Assembly (NCBI GenBank): GCA_946886855.1
Contig: CAMPJJ010000190.1
Coordinates: forward strand, 1-5,875
Source of the DNA: an uncultured Roseateles sp.
GTDB lineage: Bacteria > Pseudomonadota > Gammaproteobacteria > Burkholderiales > Burkholderiaceae
Length of the DNA: 5,875 nucleotides
Direction: 5' to 3'
Position 1 is the stretch's first letter. The number at the start of each line of letters is the position of its first letter. The notes beneath the pieces were generated by a model that did not search any database, was not told where the DNA came from, and was given only the letters and a program-made list of their open reading frames with translations. A program made the position numbers and the translations under genes. Below, in pieces: positions 1 through 5,669 of the stretch.

Positions 1-49
1 GAGGGGAGGGGGAGGTCAGGGTGGCGCTCGGCATGGGTTCATCGGACAT
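1..49 (-). CDS. Possible 5' end of a divergent minus-strand gene, product unknown
   Basis: On the minus strand an ATG at 49-47 opens a frame that stays open to the window edge and would encode MSDEPMPSATLTSPSP. Most of its codons end in G or C, as in the neighbouring real genes. A second in-frame ATG lies at 34-32. Neither ATG has a recognisable Shine-Dalgarno sequence, so the true start could lie beyond the window. A candidate promoter (65-106) points into this frame. Only 16 codons are visible, with no domain, so no function can be given. Being divergent from hemN and next to an FNR-like box suggests, by inference only, an oxygen-responsive gene. It may also be a chance open frame in GC-rich DNA. 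Confidence 0.3.
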   Translation of the reverse strand, partial: MSDEPMPSATLTSPSP

Positions 50-69
50 GCGAGGAAGCGGCGGATTCT

Positions 70-93
70 TTGCCGGGGCATCGACGCCGGCAA
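70..93. repeat. Inverted repeat TTGCCGG / CCGGCAA
   Basis: Perfect 7-bp arms at 70-76 and 87-93 are separated by 10 bases. The repeat abuts the FNR-like box in the spacer between hemN and the putative divergent gene. It has no following T-run, so it does not look like a terminator. It could be a second operator or a chance palindrome in GC-rich DNA. Confidence 0.3.
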
Positions 94-106
94 TGACATC
101 AATCAA
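93..106. promoter_or_regulatory. FNR/Anr-like binding site upstream of hemN
   Basis: ATGAC-ATCA-ATCAA matches the FNR/Anr consensus TTGAT-N4-ATCAA at 8 of 10 defined positions, with one perfect half-site. hemN is a classic FNR/Anr target in proteobacteria, which raises the prior. The box overlaps the upstream in-frame ATG at 106, which argues that hemN starts at 142 instead. For hemN, class II spacing would put the -10 at 129-134 (GAGGAT, weak) and transcription almost at the ATG, so the site may mainly serve the divergent promoter or act on hemN in another way. Confidence 0.42.
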
Positions 107-141
107 TGACGCTTTGCCAACAAAGGGTGAGGATCGGGTCC

Positions 142-1569
142 ATGTGCCCTGACCCGACCCCGTGGGATTGCAGCCTCCCCGATGCCGACCTGCTGCGCCG
201 CTTCGACATCGCGGGACCGCGCTACACCTCGTACCCGACCGCGGACCGTTTCCATGCGGGGGTCGACGCCGAGCGCCACGGCGAAGTGCTGGCGCTGCGC
301 GCTTTCGGGCCTGCGGCGCGACAGCCGATGTCGCTCTACGTGCACATCCCGTTCTGCGAATCGGTCTGCTACTACTGCGCCTGCAACAAGGTGGTCACGC
401 GGCACCACGAGCGCGCGGCCGCCTACGTCGACGCGCTCGAGGTCGAGATGGGGCTGGTCCACCGCCGGCTCGGCGATCGGGCGCTGGTGTCGCAGCTGCA
501 CTTCGGCGGCGGCACGCCGACCTTCCTTGCCAATCGGGAACTGTCGATGCTGATGGCCTTGCTGCATCGCCACTTCCGCCTGGCCGCGGATGCCGAGATC
601 TCGATCGAGGTCGATCCGCGCACCATCGACGTCGCGCGATTGCGTCACCTGCGCACGCTGGGCTTCAACCGCCTGAGTTTCGGCGTGCAGGACTTCGATC
701 CCGACGTGCAGCGCGCCGTGCATCGGGAGCAGAGCCTGGAAAGCGTCGCCGCGCTGATCGGCGCGTCGCGCGACCTGGGGTTCCGGTCCATCAACGTCGA
801 CCTGATCCACGGCCTGCCGCTGCAGACGCCGAGCTCGTTCGCGCGGACCGTCGAGCAGGTCGCCGCGCTGCGGCCGGACCGCATCGCGCTCTACGGCTAC
901 GCGCACCTGCCGCACCGCTTCAAGCCGCAGCGCCGCATCGAGCCTGCCGCGCTGCCGGCGCCCGGGGACAAGCTGCGCATGCTGTCCGGCGCGATCGCGG
1001 GTTTCATCGCACGCGGCTACCGCTACATCGGCATGGACCACTTCGCGCTCGCCGACGACCCGCTGGCCGTGGCGAAGCGCGAAGGGCGCTTGCATCGCAA
1101 CTTCCAGGGCTACAGCACGCAGCCGGACTGCGACCTCGTGGCGCTGGGCGTGTCGGCGATCTCCAAGGTCGGCGCCGCCTTCGCGCAGAACGTGAAGACC
1201 CTGCCCGAGTACTACGCCGCCTTGCGCGACGGTCGGCTGCCGGTGGAGCGCGGTCTGGTGCTCGACCAGGACGACCTCGTGCGGCGCGACGCGATCATGG
1301 CGCTGATGTGCCAGGGCCGGCTGGACTTCGAGCCGATCGAGCGCTCGCACGGCATCGTCGCTGCCGAGTACTTCGCGACGGAGCTGGAGCGCCTGCGTCC
1401 GATGGCGGAGGACGGGCTCGTCACGATCGAGGCCCAGGCGGTGCAGGTGACGACCATGGGCTGGTTCTTCGTGCGGGCGGTGGCGATGGTGTTCGATCGC
1501 TATCTGAAGCCGGTCAGCACCCCGGAGGCATCCGCCGAAGCGCCGCTGCGCTTCTCGCGCATCCTCTGA
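142..1569 (+). CDS. hemN: Oxygen-independent coproporphyrinogen III oxidase (radical SAM)
   Basis: HemN catalyses the oxygen-independent oxidative decarboxylation of coproporphyrinogen III to protoporphyrinogen IX in cytoplasmic haem synthesis, using S-adenosylmethionine and a 4Fe-4S cluster. From the ATG at 142 the protein is 475 residues, close to the 457 of E. coli HemN. The cluster motif is C72-ESV-C76-YY-C79, with the extra conserved C81, inside YVHIPFCESVCYYCACNK. Further radical-SAM landmarks are GGGTPT (122-127), EVDPR (156-160) and GVQDF (181-185). The HemN-type C-terminal half has GMDHFA, HRNFQGYST and a terminal FSRIL, which separates it from the shorter HemW family. The start at 142 is preferred because GAGGA (129-133) lies 8 nt upstream, whereas the in-frame ATG at 106 has no ribosome site and overlaps the FNR-like box. 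It is probably co-transcribed with the membrane gene 19 nt downstream. Confidence 0.95.
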   Translation: MCPDPTPWDCSLPDADLLRRFDIAGPRYTSYPTADRFHAGVDAERHGEVLALRAFGPAARQPMSLYVHIPFCESVCYYCACNKVVTRHHERAAAYVDALEVEMGLVHRRLGDRALVSQLHFGGGTPTFLANRELSMLMALLHRHFRLAADAEISIEVDPRTIDVARLRHLRTLGFNRLSFGVQDFDPDVQRAVHREQSLESVAALIGASRDLGFRSINVDLIHGLPLQTPSSFARTVEQVAALRPDRIALYGYAHLPHRFKPQRRIEPAALPAPGDKLRMLSGAIAGFIARGYRYIGMDHFALADDPLAVAKREGRLHRNFQGYSTQPDCDLVALGVSAISKVGAAFAQNVKTLPEYYAALRDGRLPVERGLVLDQDDLVRRDAIMALMCQGRLDFEPIERSHGIVAAEYFATELERLRPMAEDGLVTIEAQAVQVTTMGWFFVRAVAMVFDRYLKPVSTPEASAEAPLRFSRIL

Positions 1570-1588
1570 ATTCGACGGCAGGGACGGG

Positions 1589-2332
1589 ATGCTCTCGCTG
1601 GCGCTTGCAGGCACGGCGTTCGTGATGGGTGCCGCCGGCAGCCTGCACTGCGCGGCGATGTGCGTCGCGCCCTGCGCGGCGGTGACCGGGGGTCGGCGAG
1701 GCGGGATCGCCGCCTTCCAGGCGGGAAGGCTGCTGGGGTATGCGGCGGGCGGGGCGGTGGTCGCGGCCAGCGTCGGCGGCCTGCTGCGCTGGGAGTCGAC
1801 CTCGGGGGCGCTGCGTCCGCTGTGGCTGATGCTGCACCTCGCGGCACTGGCGATGGGGGCCTTCCTCGTCTGGCGCGCGGCGCCGCCGCGATGGGTCTTG
1901 CGCGTGTGGACGACCCGTGCGCCTGCCGCGGTCGGGATTCCGGTCGCGTCGCTAGTCGCAGGCCCGGGCGCGGTCGCGCTGTCTCCGGCGCGCGTGGCCG
2001 GCGCAGGCCTGGCCGGTCTGGCGTGGCTGGCCTGGCCCTGCGGCTTGCTGCAATCGGCGCTGACGGTCGCGGCACTCGCCGAAGGTCCCTGGCAGGGCGC
2101 GGGCGTGATGGCGGCCTTCGCCCTCGGCTCTTCGCCCGGCCTGCTCGCGGGACCCTGGCTGCTGGCCCGCCTGGGCCGGGCGGTCGGGACAGGCGAGGGT
2201 GGGGGCGGCGGTCAGGCGGGCGGCTCGGGTGTGCGAATCGCGACCCGTTTGTCAGGGGCCATGCTGGCGGCGGGGGCGCTCTGGGCGCTCGTTCACGGCC
2301 TGTGGGCGCAGATCCGCGCGTACTGCGGCTGA
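1589..2332 (+). CDS. TauE/SafE-like (UreH_2/DsbD-type) membrane protein
   Basis: This is a hydrophobic 247-residue protein with about six predicted membrane segments (roughly residues 1-32, 43-66, 74-95, 134-164, 168-190, 220-243). It resembles the proteins annotated as sulfite exporter TauE/SafE family, or DsbD-like cytochrome biogenesis membrane proteins. Diagnostic stretches are GSLHCAAMCVAPC (17-29), with Cys21, Cys25 and Cys29; the FQAGRLLGYAAGG segment (43-55), equivalent to the family's GRxxxY motif; and a second WPCGLLQSAL (149-158) in the 'PCG' position. The paired Cys motifs suggest metal or thiol chemistry in the membrane. In betaproteobacteria such genes commonly sit with cbb3-type oxidase assembly genes and hemN, so a role in copper or haem delivery to the oxidase is likely, but this is inferred from context. 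The true substrate is unknown, and 'sulfite exporter' is a family label only. AGGG at 1580-1583 is a plausible ribosome site. Confidence 0.78.
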   Translation: MLSLALAGTAFVMGAAGSLHCAAMCVAPCAAVTGGRRGGIAAFQAGRLLGYAAGGAVVAASVGGLLRWESTSGALRPLWLMLHLAALAMGAFLVWRAAPPRWVLRVWTTRAPAAVGIPVASLVAGPGAVALSPARVAGAGLAGLAWLAWPCGLLQSALTVAALAEGPWQGAGVMAAFALGSSPGLLAGPWLLARLGRAVGTGEGGGGGQAGGSGVRIATRLSGAMLAAGALWALVHGLWAQIRAYCG

Positions 2333-2364
2333 AGCTCCGAGGGACATGGGCCCGGCATCAGCCG
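2326..2364 (+). repeat. Inverted repeat spanning the end of the membrane-protein gene
   Basis: CGGCTGA (2326-2332, containing the stop codon) and TCAGCCG (2358-2364) are perfect 7-bp arms around a 25-base loop. The following ATTGAAAGTTT is only mildly T-rich. It could slow or weakly terminate hemN-operon transcripts before icd, but the loop is large and this is not a convincing intrinsic terminator. Confidence 0.22.
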
Positions 2365-2375
2365 ATTGAAAGTTT

Positions 2376-2390
2376 CGCTGTCATAGAATC
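2376..2390 (+). promoter_or_regulatory. Candidate icd promoter (-10 region)
   Basis: CGCTGTCATAGAATC contains TAGAAT (2384-2389), a 5 of 6 match to the sigma70 -10 hexamer, about 52 bases before the icd ATG. No good -35 lies at 16-18 bp. TTGAAA (2366-2371) is only 12 bp upstream. The same element recurs, one base longer, before the clpS-like start (5826-5841), which strengthens the call. Confidence 0.42.
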
Positions 2391-2441
2391 AGCGCTTCCG
2401 GTTTACCCCAAACCACCCACGCGACTCGCGGAGACGACTCC

Positions 2442-3695
2442 ATGTACCAGCACATCAAGGTGCCCGAGGGCGGCCAGAAGATCACGGTCAACGCCGACTT
2501 CTCGCTCAACGTTCCGAACAACCCGATCATTCCTTACATCGAGGGTGACGGCACCGGCTTCGACATCACCCCGGTGATGATCAAGGTGGTGGACGCGGCC
2601 GTGGCGAAGGCTTACGGCGGCGCCAAGAAGATCCACTGGATGGAGATCTACGCCGGCGAGAAGTCGACGAAGGTCTACGGTCCCGACGTGTGGCTGCCCG
2701 AAGAGACGCTGACGGTCCTGAAGGACTACGTGGTCTCGATCAAGGGCCCGCTGACGACGCCGGTCGGCGGCGGCATCCGCTCGCTGAACGTCGCGCTGCG
2801 CCAGGAACTCGACCTGTACGTCTGCCTGCGCCCGGTGCGCTGGTTCGAAGGCGTGCCGTCGCCGGTCAAGGAACCGCACAAGACGGACATGGTCATCTTC
2901 CGTGAGAACTCGGAAGACATCTACGCCGGCATCGAATTCGAAGCCGAGAGCGAGAAGGCCAAGAAGCTGATCAAGATCCTGCAAGAGGAATTCGGCGTCA
3001 AGAAGATCCGTTTCCCCGAGACCTCGGGCATCGGCGTGAAGCCGGTCTCGCGCGAAGGCACGGAGCGCCTGGTCCGCAAGGCGATCCAGTATGCGATCGA
3101 CAACGACAAGCCCAGCGTGACCATCGTGCACAAGGGCAACATCATGAAGTTCACCGAAGGTGGCTTCCGTGACTGGGCCTACGCGCTGGCGCAGAAGGAA
3201 TTCGGCGCCGAGCTGATCGACGGCGGCCCGTGGTGCAAGTTCAAGAACCCGAAGACCGGCAAGGACATCGTGGTCAAGGACAGCATCGCCGACGCGTTCC
3301 TGCAGCAGATCCTGCTGCGTCCGGCCGAGTACTCGGTCGTGGCGACGCTGAACCTGAACGGCGACTACATCTCCGACGCGCTGGCGGCGCAGGTCGGCGG
3401 CATCGGCATCGCCCCGGGCGCGAACCTGAGCGACTCCGTCGCGATGTTCGAAGCCACCCATGGCACGGCGCCGAAGTACGCGGGCAAGGACTACGTGAAC
3501 CCCGGTTCCGAAATCCTGTCGGCTGAAATGATGCTGCGTCACATGGGCTGGACCGAAGCGGCCGACCTGATCATCTCGTCGATCGAGAAGTCGATCCTGT
3601 CGAAGAAGGTCACGTACGACTTCGCCCGCCTGCTGGACGGCGCGACGCAAGTGTCGTGCTCGGGCTTCGGTCAGGTGATGATCGAGAACATGTGA
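2442..3695 (+). CDS. icd: NADP-dependent isocitrate dehydrogenase
   Basis: This enzyme converts isocitrate to 2-oxoglutarate and CO2 with reduction of NADP+ in the TCA cycle. At 417 residues it matches the 416-residue E. coli Icd almost end to end, with a constant one-residue offset. Substrate and metal residues are present: S114, N116, R120, R130, R154, Y161, K231, D284, D308 and D312. The NADP-type pocket shows K345 and Y346 in HGTAPKY, with Y392 and R396, arguing for NADP rather than NAD. S114 in [12 protein letters not shown] corresponds to the E. coli serine phosphorylated by AceK, so switching between the TCA cycle and glyoxylate shunt is possible if aceK is present elsewhere. GGAG (2430-2433) lies 8 nt before the ATG. 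The gene has its own candidate promoter and a strong terminator, so it is probably monocistronic. Codon choice is notably uniform (AAG, GAA, CTG), as expected for a highly expressed gene. Confidence 0.98.
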   Translation: MYQHIKVPEGGQKITVNADFSLNVPNNPIIPYIEGDGTGFDITPVMIKVVDAAVAKAYGGAKKIHWMEIYAGEKSTKVYGPDVWLPEETLTVLKDYVVSIKGPLTTPVGGGIRSLNVALRQELDLYVCLRPVRWFEGVPSPVKEPHKTDMVIFRENSEDIYAGIEFEAESEKAKKLIKILQEEFGVKKIRFPETSGIGVKPVSREGTERLVRKAIQYAIDNDKPSVTIVHKGNIMKFTEGGFRDWAYALAQKEFGAELIDGGPWCKFKNPKTGKDIVVKDSIADAFLQQILLRPAEYSVVATLNLNGDYISDALAAQVGGIGIAPGANLSDSVAMFEATHGTAPKYAGKDYVNPGSEILSAEMMLRHMGWTEAADLIISSIEKSILSKKVTYDFARLLDGATQVSCSGFGQVMIENM

Positions 3696-3702
3696 TCGAC
3701 GA

Positions 3703-3725
3703 CAGCCCGGGCTTGAACCGGGCTG
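3703..3725 (+). other. Hairpin just downstream of icd
   Basis: CAGCCCGG (3703-3710) and CCGGGCTG (3718-3725) form a perfect 8-bp stem with a 7-base loop, starting 7 nt after the icd stop. It has no T-run. It precedes the real terminator by 10 bases and may stabilise the icd mRNA 3' end or act with the terminator. Confidence 0.5.
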
Positions 3726-3735
3726 CGATCAAGAA

Positions 3736-3766
3736 CCCCAGTGCGCGATAGCGCCTGGGGTTTTTT
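3736..3766 (+). terminator. Rho-independent terminator of icd
   Basis: CCCCAG-T-GCGC (3736-3746) pairs with GCGC-CTGGGG (3751-3760) across a GATA loop with one bulged T, giving a 10-bp GC-rich stem. A run of six T residues follows (3761-3766). This is a textbook intrinsic terminator separating icd from the lipoprotein operon. Confidence 0.92.
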
Positions 3767-3832
3767 CGTTTCTGAGCGGTGCGGGACCCGCGCTTGCCAT
3801 CGCATGGACATCCATCCCATCAAGGAGTGTTC

Positions 3833-4231
3833 ATGCGACACCAACTCTTCCCGGGGCGCAGCCTCATCGCAGCGGGCGTTCTTGCCGCGGTCGCGCTGAC
3901 CGGCTGCTCGACCAACAAGGTCGAGACCGCCTCCCAGCTCGGCGAAAGCCGAGGCGCGCTCGAGGCCGCGCAGACCAGCATCGGCGCCGGCGATTCGCCG
4001 GACCTGGTCGTGGCCCGCGCGCGCCTGGCCGAAGCCCAGGAGGCCCAGAAGAAGGGCGATCACGCGCTCGCCCGCCGCAAGGCCGACGAGGCCGAAGCCG
4101 CTGCCGCCCTGGCGCGCTCGAAGTCCGCGCGCGATCGGTCGGAGAAGGCCGCGGCCGAACTCGACCGCAGCCTCTCGACCTTGCGCGAGGAACTCAACCG
4201 AGGCTCGGTCCCCGCCGCGCCCGGCCGTTGA
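3833..4231 (+). CDS. Small DUF4398-type lipoprotein
   Basis: The protein is a predicted 132-residue outer-membrane lipoprotein. It has a charged N-terminus (MRHQLFPGR), a hydrophobic stretch 10-22 and a lipobox L22-T-G-C25, with Ser at +2, which favours outer-membrane sorting. The mature part (about 29-125) is an Ala/Glu/Lys/Arg-rich helical segment with the pattern ARARLAEAQEAQKKGDHALA (61-80), typical of DUF4398 proteins, and is likely a helical hairpin or coiled coil. The start at 3833 is chosen over an in-frame ATG at 3779 because AAGGAG (3822-3827) lies 5 nt before it and it gives a clean signal peptide. It is followed after 32 nt by a larger protein with the same kind of N-terminal domain, so the two probably work together in the envelope. 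The molecular function of DUF4398 is unknown to me. No clear promoter was found in the short gap after the icd terminator. Confidence 0.85.
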   Translation: MRHQLFPGRSLIAAGVLAAVALTGCSTNKVETASQLGESRGALEAAQTSIGAGDSPDLVVARARLAEAQEAQKKGDHALARRKADEAEAAAALARSKSARDRSEKAAAELDRSLSTLREELNRGSVPAAPGR

Positions 4232-4263
4232 GTTCACAGCGACTTCCACCCTGAGGAGATACC

Positions 4264-5133
4264 ATGAATCGATACTGGAATATCGCTGGCGGACTCACTG
4301 CGCTGGCGCTGGCCGCCTGCTCGTCGGTCCCCGTCCCGCATGCGGGCCTCGAAGCCGCCAAGCGCGATTACTCGCAGGCCAGCAGCGACCCCAACACCAG
4401 CCGCTACGCCGCGACGGAACTCGCGAAGGCCCGGGAATCCCTGGACCGCGCCGACTTCGCATGGCGTGAACGCAAGGATCCGTCCGAGATCGACAGCGCC
4501 GCCACGGTCGCCTCGCAGCGCGCCCAGACGGCGATGAACCTGGCTGCGGCGCGCGCCGCCGACGCGAAGGTCGAATCGGCCGGGCTGGAACGCGAGCGCC
4601 TGCGCGCTGAAGTCCGCACCCGTCAAGCCCAGGTCGCTCAAGGCCAGGCCCAGGTGGCGCAAGGTCAGGCCGCCACCGCCGAAGCGGCCGCCATGGCAGC
4701 CTCCGAACGCGCCAACCGCCTGCAGCGCGAGCTCGCGGAGATCCAGGCCAAGCCGACGCCGCAAGGTCTCGTCGTGATGCTGCAGGACGTCCTGTTCGAC
4801 ACCGGCAAGGCGACGCTGAAGGAGGGCGCGTACAGCCGCCTGGACACGCTGTCCTCCGCGCTGCGCAACCATCCGGAACGCCGCATCCTGATCGAGGGCT
4901 TCACCGACAGCACGGGCAGCGCGGAAACCAACCTGGCCCTGTCCCGCGCCCGCGCGGAATCGGTGCGGGATGCGCTGGCCAAGCGCGGTGTGGACGCGCG
5001 CCGGATCGACGTCCGCGGCAACGGCGAGGCGCGTCCTGTCGCCTCCAACGACAACGCCGCAGGGCGTCAGCAGAATCGGCGCGTGGAGATCGTGTTCTCC
5101 GATGAACGCGGCGCGTTCGCCGGGGGACGCTGA
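4264..5133 (+). CDS. DUF4398 + OmpA-like peptidoglycan-binding lipoprotein
   Basis: The protein is a 289-residue predicted lipoprotein. The signal peptide ends in lipobox L16-A-A-C19, with Ser at +2. Residues 27-103 form an Ala-rich DUF4398-like helical region similar in kind to the upstream gene. Residues 104-162 are a Gln/Arg/Ala coiled-coil linker containing a tandem AQVAQGQ repeat. Residues about 168-280 are an OmpA C-terminal domain: DVLFDTGKATL (175-185), GFTDSTGSAETNLALSRARA (212-231) and NRRVEI (271-276). D215 and R230 are spaced as the diaminopimelate-binding Asp and Arg of E. coli OmpA. The likely role is to anchor the outer membrane to peptidoglycan through a flexible helical spacer, with the small lipoprotein as partner. 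AGGAG (4254-4258) lies 5 nt before the ATG. It has no beta-barrel, so it is not a true OmpA porin and resembles Pal/YiaD-like lipoproteins. Confidence 0.9.
   Translation: MNRYWNIAGGLTALALAACSSVPVPHAGLEAAKRDYSQASSDPNTSRYAATELAKARESLDRADFAWRERKDPSEIDSAATVASQRAQTAMNLAAARAADAKVESAGLERERLRAEVRTRQAQVAQGQAQVAQGQAATAEAAAMAASERANRLQRELAEIQAKPTPQGLVVMLQDVLFDTGKATLKEGAYSRLDTLSSALRNHPERRILIEGFTDSTGSAETNLALSRARAESVRDALAKRGVDARRIDVRGNGEARPVASNDNAAGRQQNRRVEIVFSDERGAFAGGR
4627..4668 (+). repeat. Tandem 21-bp repeat within the OmpA-family gene
   Basis: Two adjacent in-frame 21-bp units (4627-4647 and 4648-4668) each encode AQVAQGQ (residues 122-128 and 129-135). The DNA copies differ at a few silent positions, so the duplication is not very recent or the protein repeat is maintained by selection. 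The seven-residue unit adds two heptads to the coiled-coil linker. Confidence 0.8.
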
Positions 5134-5150
5134 AATCGGTAGGTCCGGGT

Positions 5151-5182
5151 GAGGAATGAGCCGTCCTGACGGCCCATTCCTC
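5151..5182 (+). other. Long hairpin after the OmpA-family gene
   Basis: GAGGAATG-A-GCCGT (5151-5164) pairs with ACGGC-C-CATTCCTC (5169-5182): 13 base pairs, one A/C mismatch and a four-base CCTG loop, beginning 18 nt after the stop. No T-run follows immediately. It could be part of a composite terminator or protect the mRNA 3' end. Confidence 0.6.
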
Positions 5183-5192
5183 GAGCGATTCC

Positions 5193-5220
5193 TTGACCGA
5201 TCCTCGGTCAATGTTTCCTT
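5193..5220 (+). terminator. Probable terminator of the lipoprotein operon
   Basis: TTGACCGA (5193-5200) and TCGGTCAA (5204-5211) form a perfect 8-bp stem with a TCC loop, followed by TGTTTCCTT, a broken T-rich tract. It is a weaker intrinsic terminator than that of icd, but it sits directly behind the 5151-5182 hairpin at the end of the operon. The same palindrome could alternatively be a protein-binding site. Confidence 0.5.
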
Positions 5221-5297
5221 CTGACCACAGGGGCGCCGTCGGTGATGCCCTCCTGGTCGCAGCCGCCACCCGGCCCACCGGTCATCGCCGGAAAGCA

Positions 5298-5321
5298 GAA
5301 AGCCCGCTTGCGCGGGCTTTC
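5298..5321 (-). terminator. Intrinsic terminator of the cold-shock gene, probably bidirectional
   Basis: GAAAGCCCGC (5298-5307) and GCGGGCTTTC (5312-5321) form a perfect 10-bp stem with a TTGC loop. On the minus strand it lies 30 nt after the cold-shock stop codon, and the stem ends in TTTC followed by TGCTTTCC. A-runs on the left arm and T-runs on the right arm make it symmetrical, so it may also stop rightward transcripts from the lipoprotein operon. Confidence 0.8.
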
Positions 5322-5351
5322 CTGCGTGCGAGTCGGATCAGCGGATGTGGT

Positions 5352-5669
5352 TCAAGCGGCAGCCGCCTGCTGACCCGCGTGGGCGTCTGCCAACAGCGGC
5401 ATGCCCAGGGGCGCGCCCAGCGGTGCGGCGTCGGCGGCGTCACTGCCGTCGCCACCGTCGCCACCGTCCAACGGGCGGATGTTCTGCGCCAGTTGCCCCT
5501 TGGGCCCCTGGACCAGCTCGTAACTCACCTTGCCGCCTTGTTTCAGCGTCCGGAAGCCGTCCATCTGAATGGCTGAGAAGTGCGCGAAAACGTCGCCCCC
5601 GCCTTGTTCCGGTTCAATGAAGCCAAACCCTTTGGCATCGTTGAACCACTTGACCGTGCCTGTTGCCAT
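5352..5669 (-). CDS. Cold-shock domain protein with extended C-terminal tail
   Basis: The protein has 105 residues. Residues 1-67 are a complete CspA-type cold-shock domain that binds single-stranded RNA or [17 protein letters not shown]1 KGFGFI (13-18), RNP2 VFAHF (27-31) and a closing [10 protein letters not shown] (55-64). Residues 69-105 are an extra low-complexity tail: an acidic Gly/Asp part ([14 protein letters not shown]) and then a Pro/Leu/Ala part ending in QQAAAA. Typical CspA proteins stop near residue 67-70. The start at 5669 is chosen because GGAG (5679-5676 on the minus strand) is 6 nt upstream and the family begins MATGTVKWF; the in-frame ATG at 5681 lacks a good ribosome site. 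The likely role is RNA chaperone or translation and transcription modulator, not necessarily cold-induced. It is convergent with the lipoprotein operon and divergent from the clpS-like gene. Which Csp paralogue it is cannot be assigned. Confidence 0.92.
   Translation of the reverse strand: MATGTVKWFNDAKGFGFIEPEQGGGDVFAHFSAIQMDGFRTLKQGGKVSYELVQGPKGQLAQNIRPLDGGDGGDGSDAADAAPLGAPLGMPLLADAHAGQQAAAA

Larger units (their letters stand above)
65..106 (-). promoter_or_regulatory. Candidate FNR-dependent class II promoter facing left
   Basis: Read on the minus strand, an FNR-like box TTGATTGATGTCAT (106-93) is followed by AAGAAT (70-65), which matches the sigma70 -10 consensus at 4 of 6 positions. If the box is centred at -41.5, the class II position, the -10 must fall exactly at 70-65 and transcription would start near 58. 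The observed geometry fits that to the base. The start is inferred and the downstream gene is only partly visible. Confidence 0.35.

Noticed and set aside
1..21. G-rich tract as a possible G-quadruplex
   Set aside because: Only three runs of three or more G are present, with a GG between them. The complement reads as Pro/Ser codons of the possible minus-strand gene, which explains the composition.
103..1614. A 503-codon open frame on the minus strand, and a 487-codon plus-strand frame at 162-1625
   Set aside because: Both lie over hemN, whose motifs are unmistakable. Their translations are Arg/Ala/His-rich without domains, as expected from off-frame reading of GC-rich coding DNA.
1500..2075. 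A minus-strand frame of 191 codons over the TauE/SafE-like gene
   Set aside because: The product is almost entirely Arg, Pro, Ala and Ser, typical of a GC-rich shadow frame.
2403..3650. A 415-codon open frame antisense to icd
   Set aside because: It mirrors icd codon structure, gives an Arg/Asp/Val-rich product with no recognisable domain, and has no credible ribosome site.
3781..3815. Small palindromes GCGGGACCCGC (3781-3791) and ATGGA-CA-TCCAT (3804-3815)
   Set aside because: The arms are only 5 bp, no promoter hexamers are aligned with them, and such repeats occur by chance in this base composition.
3779..3832. Earlier in-frame start for the small lipoprotein
   Set aside because: It would bury the signal peptide behind 18 residues and has no ribosome site, while AAGGAG precedes the ATG at 3833.
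4234..5211. A 325-codon antisense frame over the OmpA-family gene, and a similar one at 3671-4249
   Set aside because: These are shadows of well-supported lipoprotein genes, and the hairpins and ribosome sites all fit the plus strand.
5193..5576. A plus-strand frame of 127 codons between the lipoprotein operon and the cold-shock gene
   Set aside because: It reads through a hairpin, a terminator and the antisense of the cold-shock domain, with no domain or ribosome site.
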